The notes under the pieces were generated by a model. That model saw only the letters and a program-made list of their open reading frames with translations. It had not been told where the DNA came from and ran no database searches. The position numbers were made by a program, and so were the translations under genes. Of a stretch of DNA of 48,479 bases, positions 1-6,894 are shown piece after piece. Numbering within the stretch: the stretch's first letter is position 1; every line of letters begins with the position of its first letter. Origin of the DNA: Bacteroidota bacterium. GTDB taxonomy: Bacteria > Bacteroidota > Bacteroidia > Flavobacteriales > Flavobacteriaceae. The DNA lies in NCBI GenBank assembly GCA_027593245.1, contig JAQCJC010000005.1, forward strand, positions 1 through 48,479, in the 5' to 3' direction.

Positions 1-837
1 TCTGAAAAAAATAAAAGTAAGATTAATTATAAAGATTTATTTAATAATTCATTTAGGTTTGTATTTATAGTCGGCTTAACTATAGGTGTGCTTCAGCAAA
101 TTACTGGAATTAATGCTGTTTATTTTTATGCTACATCAATTTTTAAGCAAATTGGTATAGGTTCTGATGCGTCATTTTCATCTGGAGTTTTGTTAAGTAG
201 TGTATCTGTTATCTTTACTTTTATTGCAATTTATTTGATTGATAGAATGGGGCGTCGCCCTTTATTGTTAATTGGTACAGCAGGAATTGCTCTTAGCTTA
301 TTATTATGTTCATTTGGTTTTAGCCAAGCTACATACAAATTAGAGCGATCAGACCTCTCTAATCTTAGCTTTTCAAATTCAAATAAATTAGAATCAATTA
401 CAAGCAAAACTTATTATAGCGACGTTAATTTTAAAAAAGATGTTAAGAGAATTTTAGGGAATCAAATATACAGTAAAAATGATGGTGAAATATTAGAGAT
501 GGCTACTAATATAAATGCGAAATTAGTGTTAACGGGTATTTTGGTATTTATAGCTTGTTTTGCTTTTTCATTAGGTCCAGTTATGTGGGTGTTGTTATCT
601 GAGTTATTTCCATTAAAATTTAAGGGTGTAGCAATTGGAATAATTTCGTTTATTAATTCCCTTGTAAGCTCGTTAGTTCAGCTTATTTTTCCTTGGGAAC
701 TTTCCACCCTAGGTAATGCATTTACTTTTTTCATATTTGGTATAATTGCTGTTTTTGGCTTTTTCATATTATTGAAAATATTGCCTGAAACTAAGGGGAA
801 GTCGCTAGAAGAATTAGAGTCCATATTGGTTAATTAG
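1..837 (+). CDS. Sugar-porter MFS transporter, 5'-truncated
   Basis: The reading frame is open from the first base, so the gene starts outside the window and this is the C-terminal half (TM7-TM12). Family marks seen are QQITGINAVYFYA in TM7, the DRMGRRP loop between TM8 and TM9, SELFPLKFKG after TM10, and the closing PETKGKSLEELE signature. Members of this family (XylE/GLUT-like) move sugars, usually with protons, across the inner membrane. The TM9-TM10 loop carries an unusually long polar insert of about 65-70 residues (roughly bases 325-530), much longer than I expect for XylE-type porters. The substrate cannot be read from the sequence. The DNA is very AT-rich (8 G/C in the first 60 bases). 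Family is sure, specificity unknown. Confidence 0.9.
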   Translation, partial: SEKNKSKINYKDLFNNSFRFVFIVGLTIGVLQQITGINAVYFYATSIFKQIGIGSDASFSSGVLLSSVSVIFTFIAIYLIDRMGRRPLLLIGTAGIALSLLLCSFGFSQATYKLERSDLSNLSFSNSNKLESITSKTYYSDVNFKKDVKRILGNQIYSKNDGEILEMATNINAKLVLTGILVFIACFAFSLGPVMWVLLSELFPLKFKGVAIGIISFINSLVSSLVQLIFPWELSTLGNAFTFFIFGIIAVFGFFILLKILPETKGKSLEELESILVN

Positions 838-865
838 TAGCCATAATATTTCAGACTACAGCTAA

Positions 866-979
866 TCAGATAACTAAAGGAATATCTAATGATTTAAGTT
901 TTAATAATTTATACTTTTTAGTAAACTTTAAAAACTGCTCTTTTCCTTCAACTTTTAGCTTAAAATTTGAAGAAAACAT
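866..979 (-). pseudogene. Possible C-terminal remnant of a small protein gene
   Basis: A minus-strand frame encodes 37 residues beginning MFSSNFKLKVEGKEQF and ending DIPLVI. Its lysine-rich, alternating polar/hydrophobic composition looks protein-like. An in-frame TGA lies four codons upstream of the ATG, so there is no longer reading frame. It may be the tail of a decayed gene downstream of a frameshift, or chance. No family recognised. Confidence 0.2.
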
Positions 980-1099
980 CCAACCAAGTCAACAAACATG
1001 AATTTATTTTCAATAATTAATTGGCACTTAAAATACATGAGTGATAAATCACTTTAAATCTCAATTTTATTGTTAATAATAATTGACTAAATAAAATAA

Positions 1100-1122
1100 A
1101 AAAACCTCGGTTAGAGGTCTTT
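1100..1122. terminator. Short hairpin terminator, possibly bidirectional
   Basis: ACCTC (1104-1108) pairs with GAGGT (1114-1118) around the loop GGTTA. The stem is flanked by an A run on the left and a T run on the right, so it could work in both directions. It lies about 265 bases downstream of the transporter gene. Confidence 0.55.
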
Positions 1123-1334
1123 TTATTGTTGGTAATTCCAGTTATTTTGGAGAAACTAGGTATTATATGGTGGCTTATAAATATTGAAAGTAATAATACA
1201 TCCCTAATTATTTCTTGATGAACGGCAAAGATATTGATGAGTTCTCTGTGGCTATTTTTATAAAATACACGCATTGTTAAATTGATTTATTCTAATATAA
1301 GGGATTTAAGAAAAAAAACAAAAAAAGCAAAAAA

Positions 1335-1368
1335 TATCCCCAAAAATAAAAAATTATTCTTGGGGATA
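1335..1368 (-). terminator. Terminator after the lipoprotein gene (repeat copy A)
   Basis: TATCCCCAA (1335-1343) and TTGGGGATA (1360-1368) form a perfect 9-bp stem with a 16-base AT-rich loop. Read on the minus strand it is followed by a T-rich run, fitting a rho-independent terminator for the lipoprotein gene ending at 1446. The hairpin and its right flank are nearly identical to the tRNA-Leu terminator at 1949-1984. Confidence 0.7.
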
Positions 1369-1383
1369 AATTGTACACAACGT
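1335..1383. repeat. Direct repeat copy A (decayed tRNA 3' end plus terminator)
   Basis: These 49 bases match 1950-1998 with about five substitutions (hand alignment). Beyond the hairpin the match runs through TTGTAC-CAA and then fades, with ATCGAAC (T-loop complement) recurring shortly after. The second copy is the tRNA-Leu terminator and acceptor end, so this copy looks like a duplicated and decaying tRNA 3' end. It may mark the far boundary of a small insertion carrying the lipoprotein gene. Confidence 0.7.
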
Positions 1384-1445
1384 ACTCCAATTATCGAACT
1401 TTTTCTTGAAAGATTTGGATAGGCTTAGTGATTTGAACTTTAAAT

Positions 1446-1916
1446 TTAATAAACTCTTGAAAAAATAAATTTATCATACTGAGGTAATCCATCTGGTTTA
1501 AGAACAAGTGAGTTGTTGTTATTATTTAATTCAAATTCGAACGACTCCCAATTCAAACTTTCATTTGTCGATCTCCAAAATTTAATTATTTCAACGCTTT
1601 CACCAGGATTAACTCCTCTTTCCCAGGTTCCGGTATGGTTTTCGTTAACACTAGCATTAATGCTTCTAAAAATCAAACTGTTAGAATAATTTCCATTTTC
1701 ACTAAATGTCCAAGTATATTCATCTTCAATTAAGGAAGGGCAGTAATTTCCATCTTCATCAATAATGCAATCTGAAGATGATTGCCATCCAAGCATTGTA
1801 GATGTAAAATCGACTAATTGCCATTTTCCAATAATAGGGTCAGGGCTGTTTTCACTATCATTTTCACTACAAGCAATGATTGAAAGCGAAAAGGCTAAAA
1901 GAAGTATTTTTTTCAT
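1446..1916 (-). CDS. Lipocalin-like lipoprotein
   Basis: 156 residues with an N-terminal lipoprotein signal: MKKILLLAFSLSIIAC ends in a lipobox, with Cys16 as the lipidated residue, followed by an acidic/Ser/Asn linker typical of surface or periplasmic lipoproteins in Bacteroidota. After it comes IIGKWQLVDF, the start pattern of the small lipocalin-like family, and a later TGTWERG strand. These features suggest a single beta-barrel domain. The ligand and role are unknown. Asn-rich and AT-rich, it sits alone between two near-identical terminator copies and directly behind tRNA-Leu, which suggests cargo acquired with a small insertion. The gene is probably real; the function is open. Confidence 0.75.
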   Translation of the reverse strand: MKKILLLAFSLSIIACSENDSENSPDPIIGKWQLVDFTSTMLGWQSSSDCIIDEDGNYCPSLIEDEYTWTFSENGNYSNSLIFRSINASVNENHTGTWERGVNPGESVEIIKFWRSTNESLNWESFEFELNNNNNSLVLKPDGLPQYDKFIFSRVY

Positions 1917-1948
1917 TGGTTAAATATTTAAATGCCAAGTTAAAAAAA

Positions 1949-1984
1949 TTATCCCCAAAAACAATAAATTATTCTTGGGGATAA
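1949..1984 (-). terminator. Terminator of tRNA-Leu
   Basis: TTATCCCCAA (1949-1958) and TTGGGGATAA (1975-1984) form a 10-bp stem with a 16-base loop. On the minus strand it is followed by a run of seven Ts (complement of 1942-1948). It begins five bases past the tRNA discriminator base. Confidence 0.8.
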
Positions 1985-1998
1985 TTTGTACTCAAGGT
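1950..1998. repeat. Direct repeat copy B (tRNA-Leu 3' end plus terminator)
   Basis: This is the partner of the repeat at 1335-1383. It comprises the terminator hairpin and the last bases of the tRNA acceptor strand. The spacing between the copies is 615 bases and encloses the lipoprotein gene. Confidence 0.7.
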
Positions 1999-2058
1999 GG
2001 GAATCGAACCCACACTTCCGAAGAAACTGGATTTTGAATCCAATTCCGCCACTTGAGC
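1989..2058 (-). tRNA. tRNA-Leu(CAA) lacking most of the D arm; possibly a pseudogene
   Basis: Read on the minus strand: acceptor GCTCAAG (2058-2052) pairs with CTTGAGT (1996-1990), discriminator A at 1989. The anticodon arm has loop TTCAAAA, giving anticodon CAA. A long variable arm TTTCTTCGGAAG (type II, as in Leu) is followed by a T arm GTGGG-TTCGATT-CCCAC. The expected stretch between the D-loop GG and the anticodon stem is missing: the sequence goes from GCGGAATTGG straight into ATTCAAAATCC. The gene is therefore 70 nt instead of the usual 82-87 for tRNA-Leu. About 12 bases appear deleted, probably between two TGG repeats. The residual anticodon stem TTGGA/TCCAG still pairs with one G-U. 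Identity is clear from the anticodon, variable arm and T arm; function is doubtful. Confidence 0.8.
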
Positions 2059-2072
2059 TAAAATTTGGATTG

Positions 2073-2102
2073 CAAATCTATAAAATTTATTCTTTATTCA
2101 AA
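2073..2102 (-). promoter_or_regulatory. Promoter of tRNA-Leu
   Basis: On the minus strand TTTG (2102-2099), 18 bases, then TAGATTTG (2080-2073) match the Bacteroidota -33/-7 consensus TTTG-N19-TAnnTTTG closely. The -7 box ends 14 bases before the tRNA 5' end. Confidence 0.7.
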
Positions 2103-2146
2103 TAGAAAATAGTTGGTTTTATGCTTTTACAGTTCAAATAAATTCA

Positions 2147-2154
2147 TAAATTTG
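2147..2154 (+). promoter_or_regulatory. -7 element of prs
   Basis: TAAATTTG fits TAnnTTTG exactly. The -33 position has only a T run (2125-2128). The box lies 50 bases before the prs start codon, giving a leader of about 45 bases. Confidence 0.5.
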
Positions 2155-2204
2155 CCACTCGATAAAAATAAACATCGTAAATCATTCAAAAACAGCACAA
2201 TAAA

Positions 2205-3146
2205 ATGCCTAAGCTCGCCTTACAGCCCAAAATTTTCGCCTGCACCAATTCCAAGGTACTTGGAGAACGCATAGCCAAATCCTTTGGCGAAGATCTGGGG
2301 AATGTGATTACTTCGACGTATAGCGATGGTGAATTTCAGCCCTCATACGAAGAATCCATTCGTGGGACACGAATTTTTGTGATTGCCTCAACAAATCCAG
2401 GACCAGAAAATTTAATGGAACTTTTGTTGATGTTAGATGCCGCAAAACGTGCGTCTGCACGACACATCACAGCGGTAATTCCGTATTTTGGATGGGCCCG
2501 TCAGGACCGAAAAGATAAGCCAAGAGTGCCAATTGCAGCCAAACTAGTAGCCAAAATGCTCGAAACCGCTGGCGCTACCCGTATCATTACAATGGATTTG
2601 CATGCTGATCAAATACAAGGATTTTTTGAAAGACCTGTCGATCACCTATTTGCTTCAACTATATTTTTACCTTATTTAAGGGCCCTAAATTTAGACAATC
2701 TAACGATTGCATCCCCTGACATGGGCGGTTCCAAAAGAGCCTATGCCTACTCCAAAGCACTAGAGAGCGATGTGGTAATTTGCTATAAGCAACGCGCAAG
2801 AGCCAACGTTATTTCACATATGGAGCTTATAGGCGATGTTACTGGTAAAAATGTTGTCCTTATCGATGATATGGTCGATACGGCCGGAACACTCACCAAG
2901 GCTGCAGATCTAATGATCGAACGCGGTGCAAAAAGCGTACGTGCCATTTGTACACACCCTATATTATCGGGTTCAGCATATCAACGTTTGGAAGATTCCA
3001 AACTCGAAGAGCTTATTGTCACAGACTCCATACCAACAACACAAAAAAGCGCCAAAATAAGAGTATTATCATGTGCAGATTTATTTGCAGATGTGATGCA
3101 TAAAGTGCATCAAAACGAGTCAATTAGCTCAAAATTTATAATGTAA
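2205..3146 (+). CDS. prs: Ribose-phosphate pyrophosphokinase (PRPP synthetase)
   Basis: Cytoplasmic enzyme making 5-phosphoribosyl 1-diphosphate from ribose 5-phosphate and ATP, the precursor for purines, pyrimidines, NAD, histidine and tryptophan. 313 residues, the normal length for class I Prs. Signatures seen are YSDGE (39-43), the catalytic-loop region IPYFGWARQDRK (92-103), DLHADQIQGFF (131-141) and the PRPP-binding loop VLIDDMVDTAGTL (218-230). The ATG at 2205 starts the conserved beginning. It heads a plus-strand run with rplY only 18 bases downstream, an arrangement common in Flavobacteriia. A TAAATTTG box lies upstream. Confidence 0.98.
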   Translation: MPKLALQPKIFACTNSKVLGERIAKSFGEDLGNVITSTYSDGEFQPSYEESIRGTRIFVIASTNPGPENLMELLLMLDAAKRASARHITAVIPYFGWARQDRKDKPRVPIAAKLVAKMLETAGATRIITMDLHADQIQGFFERPVDHLFASTIFLPYLRALNLDNLTIASPDMGGSKRAYAYSKALESDVVICYKQRARANVISHMELIGDVTGKNVVLIDDMVDTAGTLTKAADLMIERGAKSVRAICTHPILSGSAYQRLEDSKLEELIVTDSIPTTQKSAKIRVLSCADLFADVMHKVHQNESISSKFIM

Positions 3147-3164
3147 ACACTTAAATTAATATAA

Positions 3165-3827
3165 ATGAAATCAATTACAATCAATGGATCGAAAAGAGAA
3201 AGCGTGGGCAAAAAAGCAACAAAAGCCTTGCGTAATGCTGGACAGGTTCCTTGCGTATTATACGGAGGAGATCAGCCAGTACATTTCTCAGCAGCAGAAT
3301 TGGCATTCTCTAAACTTGTATACACACCAAATGCGCATACAGTTGTGATTGCCTTAGGAGACACCACTTTCAATGCTGTCCTTCAGGATATTCAATTTCA
3401 TCCTGTAACAGAAAACATCTTGCACATCGATTTTTATCAACTTTTTGATGATAAAGAAATTGCAATGGATATTCCTGTAGTTTTTACTGGAAATTCTGTT
3501 GGCGTACGCGCTGGTGGCGTATTGAGAAGAAACCGTCGAAAACTAAGAATAAAAGCATTACCAACGAATTTGCCAGACAATATCGTTGTTGATATTTCTA
3601 AGCTAAAGATTGGAAATAAAGTATATGTTTCTGAACTTGAAAACGATGGGTTTAAATTTTTGCATACAGACAATACTGTTGTGTGTCAAATCAAACAATC
3701 TAGAGTTTCAGTCGATATCGAAGACGATGAAGACGAAGAAGGAACAGAAGGAACAGAAGGAACAGAAGGAACAGAAGGAGCAGTAGCTGAAGGTGGTGCT
3801 GAAGGTGCTGCAACAACAGAGGCCTAA
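3165..3827 (+). CDS. rplY: 50S ribosomal protein L25/Ctc family
   Basis: 220 residues, the long (TL5/Ctc) form of L25 that binds 5S rRNA in the large subunit. The N-terminal L25 beta-barrel includes [20 protein letters not shown] and GQVPCVLYG; the C-terminal beta domain (about 95-185) contains [11 protein letters not shown]. From about residue 187 there is a strongly acidic tail with four TEG repeats and an Ala/Gly/Glu end. The tail is encoded by a 9-base DNA repeat, and its length probably varies between strains. It follows prs by 18 bases and ends in a strong terminator at 3853-3884. Confidence 0.97.
   Translation: MKSITINGSKRESVGKKATKALRNAGQVPCVLYGGDQPVHFSAAELAFSKLVYTPNAHTVVIALGDTTFNAVLQDIQFHPVTENILHIDFYQLFDDKEIAMDIPVVFTGNSVGVRAGGVLRRNRRKLRIKALPTNLPDNIVVDISKLKIGNKVYVSELENDGFKFLHTDNTVVCQIKQSRVSVDIEDDEDEEGTEGTEGTEGTEGAVAEGGAEGAATTEA
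3741..3779 (+). repeat. Nine-base tandem repeat in rplY
   Basis: The unit GGAACAGAA is repeated four times in a row with a partial fifth, in frame, encoding Gly-Thr-Glu. The unit length is a multiple of three, so slippage would change the tail length without breaking the frame. Confidence 0.9.
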
Positions 3828-3852
3828 ATTTCATCTCCTTTAAAATAAATAT

Positions 3853-3884
3853 AAAAGCATTCTGACGAAATTCAGAATGCTTTT
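3853..3884 (+). terminator. Strong terminator after rplY
   Basis: AAAAGCATTCTGA (3853-3865) pairs perfectly with TCAGAATGCTTTT (3872-3884), loop CGAAAT, followed by a T run to 3887. It lies just 26 bases after the rplY stop and separates prs-rplY from pth. The A run on the left would also allow activity on the minus strand. Confidence 0.92.
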
Positions 3885-3897
3885 TTTATTTTTACAC

Positions 3898-4515
3898 ATG
3901 TTCAAGTGGTTATTCAAATTTAAAAAACAACAACCAACGCAATCAGTGGCCAAGAAATTTTTAATAGTAGGTTTGGGAAATATTGGAGCAGATTATGTGC
4001 ATACGCGCCACAATATCGGATTTAAAGTATTAAACCACTTAGCAAAAATAAACGCATTGGAATTCGAAACCCGAAAATTAGGAACCCTTGCAAGCCACAA
4101 ATTTAAGGGCCGAACTTTTCTTCTACTCAAGCCTAATACCTTCATGAATTTAAGTGGTAAAGCTGTAAAATATTGGCTTGAAAAAGAAAATATACCACTG
4201 GAAAACCTGCTCGTTATTACGGACGATTTAAATCTCCCATTTGGAACACTTCGTCTAAAAACTAAAGGATCTGCAGGGGGACACAATGGCCTTAAAGATA
4301 TTCAGGACAAACTCAATACTACTCAATACAACAGGCTGCGTTTTGGAATAAGCGATGAGTTTTCAAAAGGGAGACAAGTCGATTATGTTCTTGGAGCATG
4401 GTCCGAAGAAGAATCATCCAAACTAGACGAACGACTTCAACGCACATCAGAAGCCATTATCAGTTTTGGTATGGCAGGGGTCAACACCAGCATGAATGAA
4501 TTTAATGGGACATAA
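3898..4515 (+). CDS. pth: Peptidyl-tRNA hydrolase
   Basis: Releases tRNA from peptidyl-tRNA that dropped off the ribosome. 205 residues from the ATG at 3898. An in-frame ATG at 3877 lies inside the stem of the rplY terminator and is rejected. Core motifs: FLIVGLGNIG (21-30) with Asn28, TRHNIGF with catalytic His38, KPNTFMNLSG and DDLNLPFGTLRLKTKGSAGGHNG with the conserved Asp. A lysine-rich N-terminal extension of about 18 residues precedes the fold compared with the E. coli enzyme. A TATTTTTA box ends three bases before the ATG, so the transcript may have almost no leader. Confidence 0.96.
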   Translation: MFKWLFKFKKQQPTQSVAKKFLIVGLGNIGADYVHTRHNIGFKVLNHLAKINALEFETRKLGTLASHKFKGRTFLLLKPNTFMNLSGKAVKYWLEKENIPLENLLVITDDLNLPFGTLRLKTKGSAGGHNGLKDIQDKLNTTQYNRLRFGISDEFSKGRQVDYVLGAWSEEESSKLDERLQRTSEAIISFGMAGVNTSMNEFNGT

Positions 4516-4584
4516 AGTTAAGTGTGAATAAACCCCATCCGCATTACTTTTTTTATCTTCGTCATTTAAAGCCACGATACTATT

Positions 4585-5523
4585 TTGAAAATTAAAACAG
4601 GAGCCGATTACAAACGCATTAAAAATTCTGTTGTGACCATCGGAACGTTTGATGGCGTACATGTTGGACATCAAAAAATCATAAACCGCCTTGTTCATAT
4701 TGCTGAAACCAATAAGCTTCAGGCGCTAGTACTTACCTTTTTCCCTCATCCACGTATGGTAGTTCAAAAGGATTCCAGCATCAAACTCATCAATACAATT
4801 GACGAAAAAGCAGCCCAATTGCAACAACTTGGAGTGGATCATTTGGTGCTCAAAGAATTCACTAAAACTTTTTCAAGACTTTCAGCTTTAGAATATGTCC
4901 GCGATGTCTTAGTCAATAAGCTTAAAGTAAAACACATTATTGTGGGTTACGATCATCATTTTGGCAGAAACCGAACAGCAACAATAGAAGACTTAATTGA
5001 ATTCGGTAAATTTTACGGATTTGAAGTCACTCAAATTGATGCGCAAGAAGTGGGTGATGTAGCCGTAAGTTCAACCAAAATAAGGGCGGCTTTGCGTGAG
5101 GGTAATATGCGAGTTGCAAATGATTTTTTGGGCTACAATTTTATGTTAACAGGGACAGTTGTAAAAGGCAAAGGTTTGGGGGCAAATCTAAGTTTTCCAA
5201 CAGCAAATATATTTATCGAAGAACCCTACAAGCTAATTCCCAAACAAGGCGTTTATATGGTGCAATCTAAAATCGAAAATCAACTCGTTTATGGAATGAT
5301 GAATATAGGGAAAAACCCCACCGTTTCTCAAGAAAACAAAACCCATATAGAAGTTCATTTCTTTAATCTCGATGCAAATCTGTACAGTAAAACTTTAAAG
5401 ATTGAACTTTTGGAACACCTGCGCAACGAAATCAAATTTCCCAATATTGAAGCGCTGAAAGTACAGTTGGAAAAAGACAAAGCATTAGCTCAAAAACGCA
5501 TCGATTTATTATTAAAAATCTAA
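4585..5523 (+). CDS. ribF: Bifunctional riboflavin kinase / FAD synthetase
   Basis: Converts riboflavin to FMN and then FAD. 312 residues, normal for the family. The N-terminal nucleotidyltransferase has TIGTFDGVHVGH (18-29, HxGH motif), a second conserved YDHHFGR block and VSSTKIR. The C-terminal flavokinase has GKGLGANLSFPTANI and the EVHFFN strand. The start is a TTG at 4585: no ATG or GTG lies between the in-frame stop at 4567 and the conserved core, and the TTG gives the expected distance to GTFDG. It lies 69 bases after pth on the same strand. Confidence 0.96.
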   Translation: MKIKTGADYKRIKNSVVTIGTFDGVHVGHQKIINRLVHIAETNKLQALVLTFFPHPRMVVQKDSSIKLINTIDEKAAQLQQLGVDHLVLKEFTKTFSRLSALEYVRDVLVNKLKVKHIIVGYDHHFGRNRTATIEDLIEFGKFYGFEVTQIDAQEVGDVAVSSTKIRAALREGNMRVANDFLGYNFMLTGTVVKGKGLGANLSFPTANIFIEEPYKLIPKQGVYMVQSKIENQLVYGMMNIGKNPTVSQENKTHIEVHFFNLDANLYSKTLKIELLEHLRNEIKFPNIEALKVQLEKDKALAQKRIDLLLKI

Positions 5524-5544
5524 TTCACTTTTGATTCAATTGAT

Positions 5545-5552
5545 TAAATTTG
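5545..5552 (+). promoter_or_regulatory. -7 element of serS
   Basis: TAAATTTG matches TAnnTTTG and ends 19 bases before the serS ATG. The same short distance recurs at fbp, era, der and the GNAT gene. No good -33 TTTG at 19-base spacing. Confidence 0.45.
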
Positions 5553-5571
5553 TCAAATAAAAGTACGCTAC

Positions 5572-6843
5572 ATGTTACAAGTTGCATTCATTAGAGAAAA
5601 CAAAGCAGAAGTTGTCGAACGTTTATCGAAACGTATTGATCATGCTGGAAATACTGTTGAACAGCTCTTGGCTTTAGACCTTTCTCGTCGAACAACCCAA
5701 ACACAATTGGACGCCACAGCCGCAGAGCTGAACACACTTTCCAAAGAGATTGGTCAGTTTTTTAAATCGGGGCAAGTCGAAAAAGCAAATTTACTTAAGC
5801 AAAAAACCGCAGATCTCAAAGATCAAAAAGTGAAACTCACCGAATCTTTGAACGCTACTGCTGATGAATTACAACAACTATTGTATCAAATTCCAAACCT
5901 TCCGCATGCCTCAGTACCTGAAGGTAACTCTGAAGATGATAACCTAGAAGTATTTCGAAATGGTTCAGTACCAGAATTGCATAAAAACGCCCAACCGCAT
6001 TGGGAATTGGCTAAAAAATATGATATCATCGATTTCGAGTTGGGCAATAAGATTGCTGGAGCAGGATTCCCTGTTTACAAAGGAAAAGGAGCTCGTCTAC
6101 AACGTGCACTTATCAATTATTTTCTAGATAAAAATACCGCAGCCGGATACAATGAAGTACAAGTACCCCATCTTGTAAATGAAGCATCGGGATTAGGTAC
6201 AGGTCAGCTTCCAGACAAAGAAGGACAAATGTATTACGTCTCTGCAGACGATTTGTACCTTATTCCAACGGGGGAAGTCCCTGCTACAAATATTTTTAGA
6301 GACCAGCTTTTACAAGAAAATGAATTACCCAAGCAACTCACAACATATACCCCTTGTTTCCGAAGAGAAGCAGGGAGTTATGGCGCACATGTACGAGGGT
6401 TGAATCGATTGCATCAATTTGATAAAGTTGAAATACTTCGTGTGGAGCATCCAAAAAACTCGTATAATGCGCTCGATGCCATGGTAGAACACGTGAAAGG
6501 AATTCTTGAAGAATTGAAATTACCTTACAGAATTTTAAGACTGTGTTCGGGTGATTTGGGCTTCACGTCTGCACTGACTTACGATTTTGAAGTGTTTTCT
6601 ACAGCTCAGGATCGATGGCTCGAAATCTCTTCTGTGTCGAATTTTGAAACCTTCCAGGCTAACCGCTTAAAATTACGTTTTAAAAACGCTGAGGGGAAAA
6701 CTCAATTGGCACATACCCTAAACGGTAGTGCCTTGGCTTTGCCACGCGTTTTGGCAGGTATACTGGAAAATTATCAAACCGAATTAGGCATCGAAATTCC
6801 TGAAGTTTTACGCCCCTACACCGGCTTTGACCGAATAGACTAA
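5572..6843 (+). CDS. serS: Seryl-tRNA synthetase
   Basis: Charges tRNA-Ser (and starts selenocysteine synthesis where present). 423 residues. The N-terminal long antiparallel coiled coil that grips the tRNA spans about 25-105 (Gln/Lys/Leu-rich). The class II catalytic core carries motif 2 as CFRREAGSYG (262-271), and motif 3 near the C-terminus as NGSALALPRVLAGILENYQ with its arginine. LIPTGEVPATN is the conserved substrate-side segment. Normal length; the ATG at 5572 gives the usual short N-terminus. Confidence 0.98.
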   Translation: MLQVAFIRENKAEVVERLSKRIDHAGNTVEQLLALDLSRRTTQTQLDATAAELNTLSKEIGQFFKSGQVEKANLLKQKTADLKDQKVKLTESLNATADELQQLLYQIPNLPHASVPEGNSEDDNLEVFRNGSVPELHKNAQPHWELAKKYDIIDFELGNKIAGAGFPVYKGKGARLQRALINYFLDKNTAAGYNEVQVPHLVNEASGLGTGQLPDKEGQMYYVSADDLYLIPTGEVPATNIFRDQLLQENELPKQLTTYTPCFRREAGSYGAHVRGLNRLHQFDKVEILRVEHPKNSYNALDAMVEHVKGILEELKLPYRILRLCSGDLGFTSALTYDFEVFSTAQDRWLEISSVSNFETFQANRLKLRFKNAEGKTQLAHTLNGSALALPRVLAGILENYQTELGIEIPEVLRPYTGFDRID

Positions 6844-6894
6844 ATCAGTTTCAATTCTTGTCTGGACATTTACTATCTTTACCAAAATGCTGAG

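Larger units (their letters stand above)
838..1334. other. AT-rich intergenic stretch without a convincing gene
   Basis: About 500 bases separate the transporter stop from the first copy of the terminator-like repeat. I see one small terminator (1100-1122) and a short minus-strand open frame (866-979) that may be a gene remnant. An 85-codon minus-strand frame at 1017-1274 runs through the terminator, has no recognisable motif and no promoter, and is not called. No repeat, insertion sequence or RNA gene is apparent. Confidence 0.6.

Noticed and set aside
1017-1274. 85-codon minus-strand frame in the intergenic stretch
   Set aside because: It runs through a terminator hairpin, shows no family motif, signal peptide or promoter, and has low-complexity AT-rich content.
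3877-3897. Upstream ATG for pth
   Set aside because: The ATG lies inside the right arm of the rplY terminator, and the seven added residues come from its T run; the ATG at 3898 fits better.
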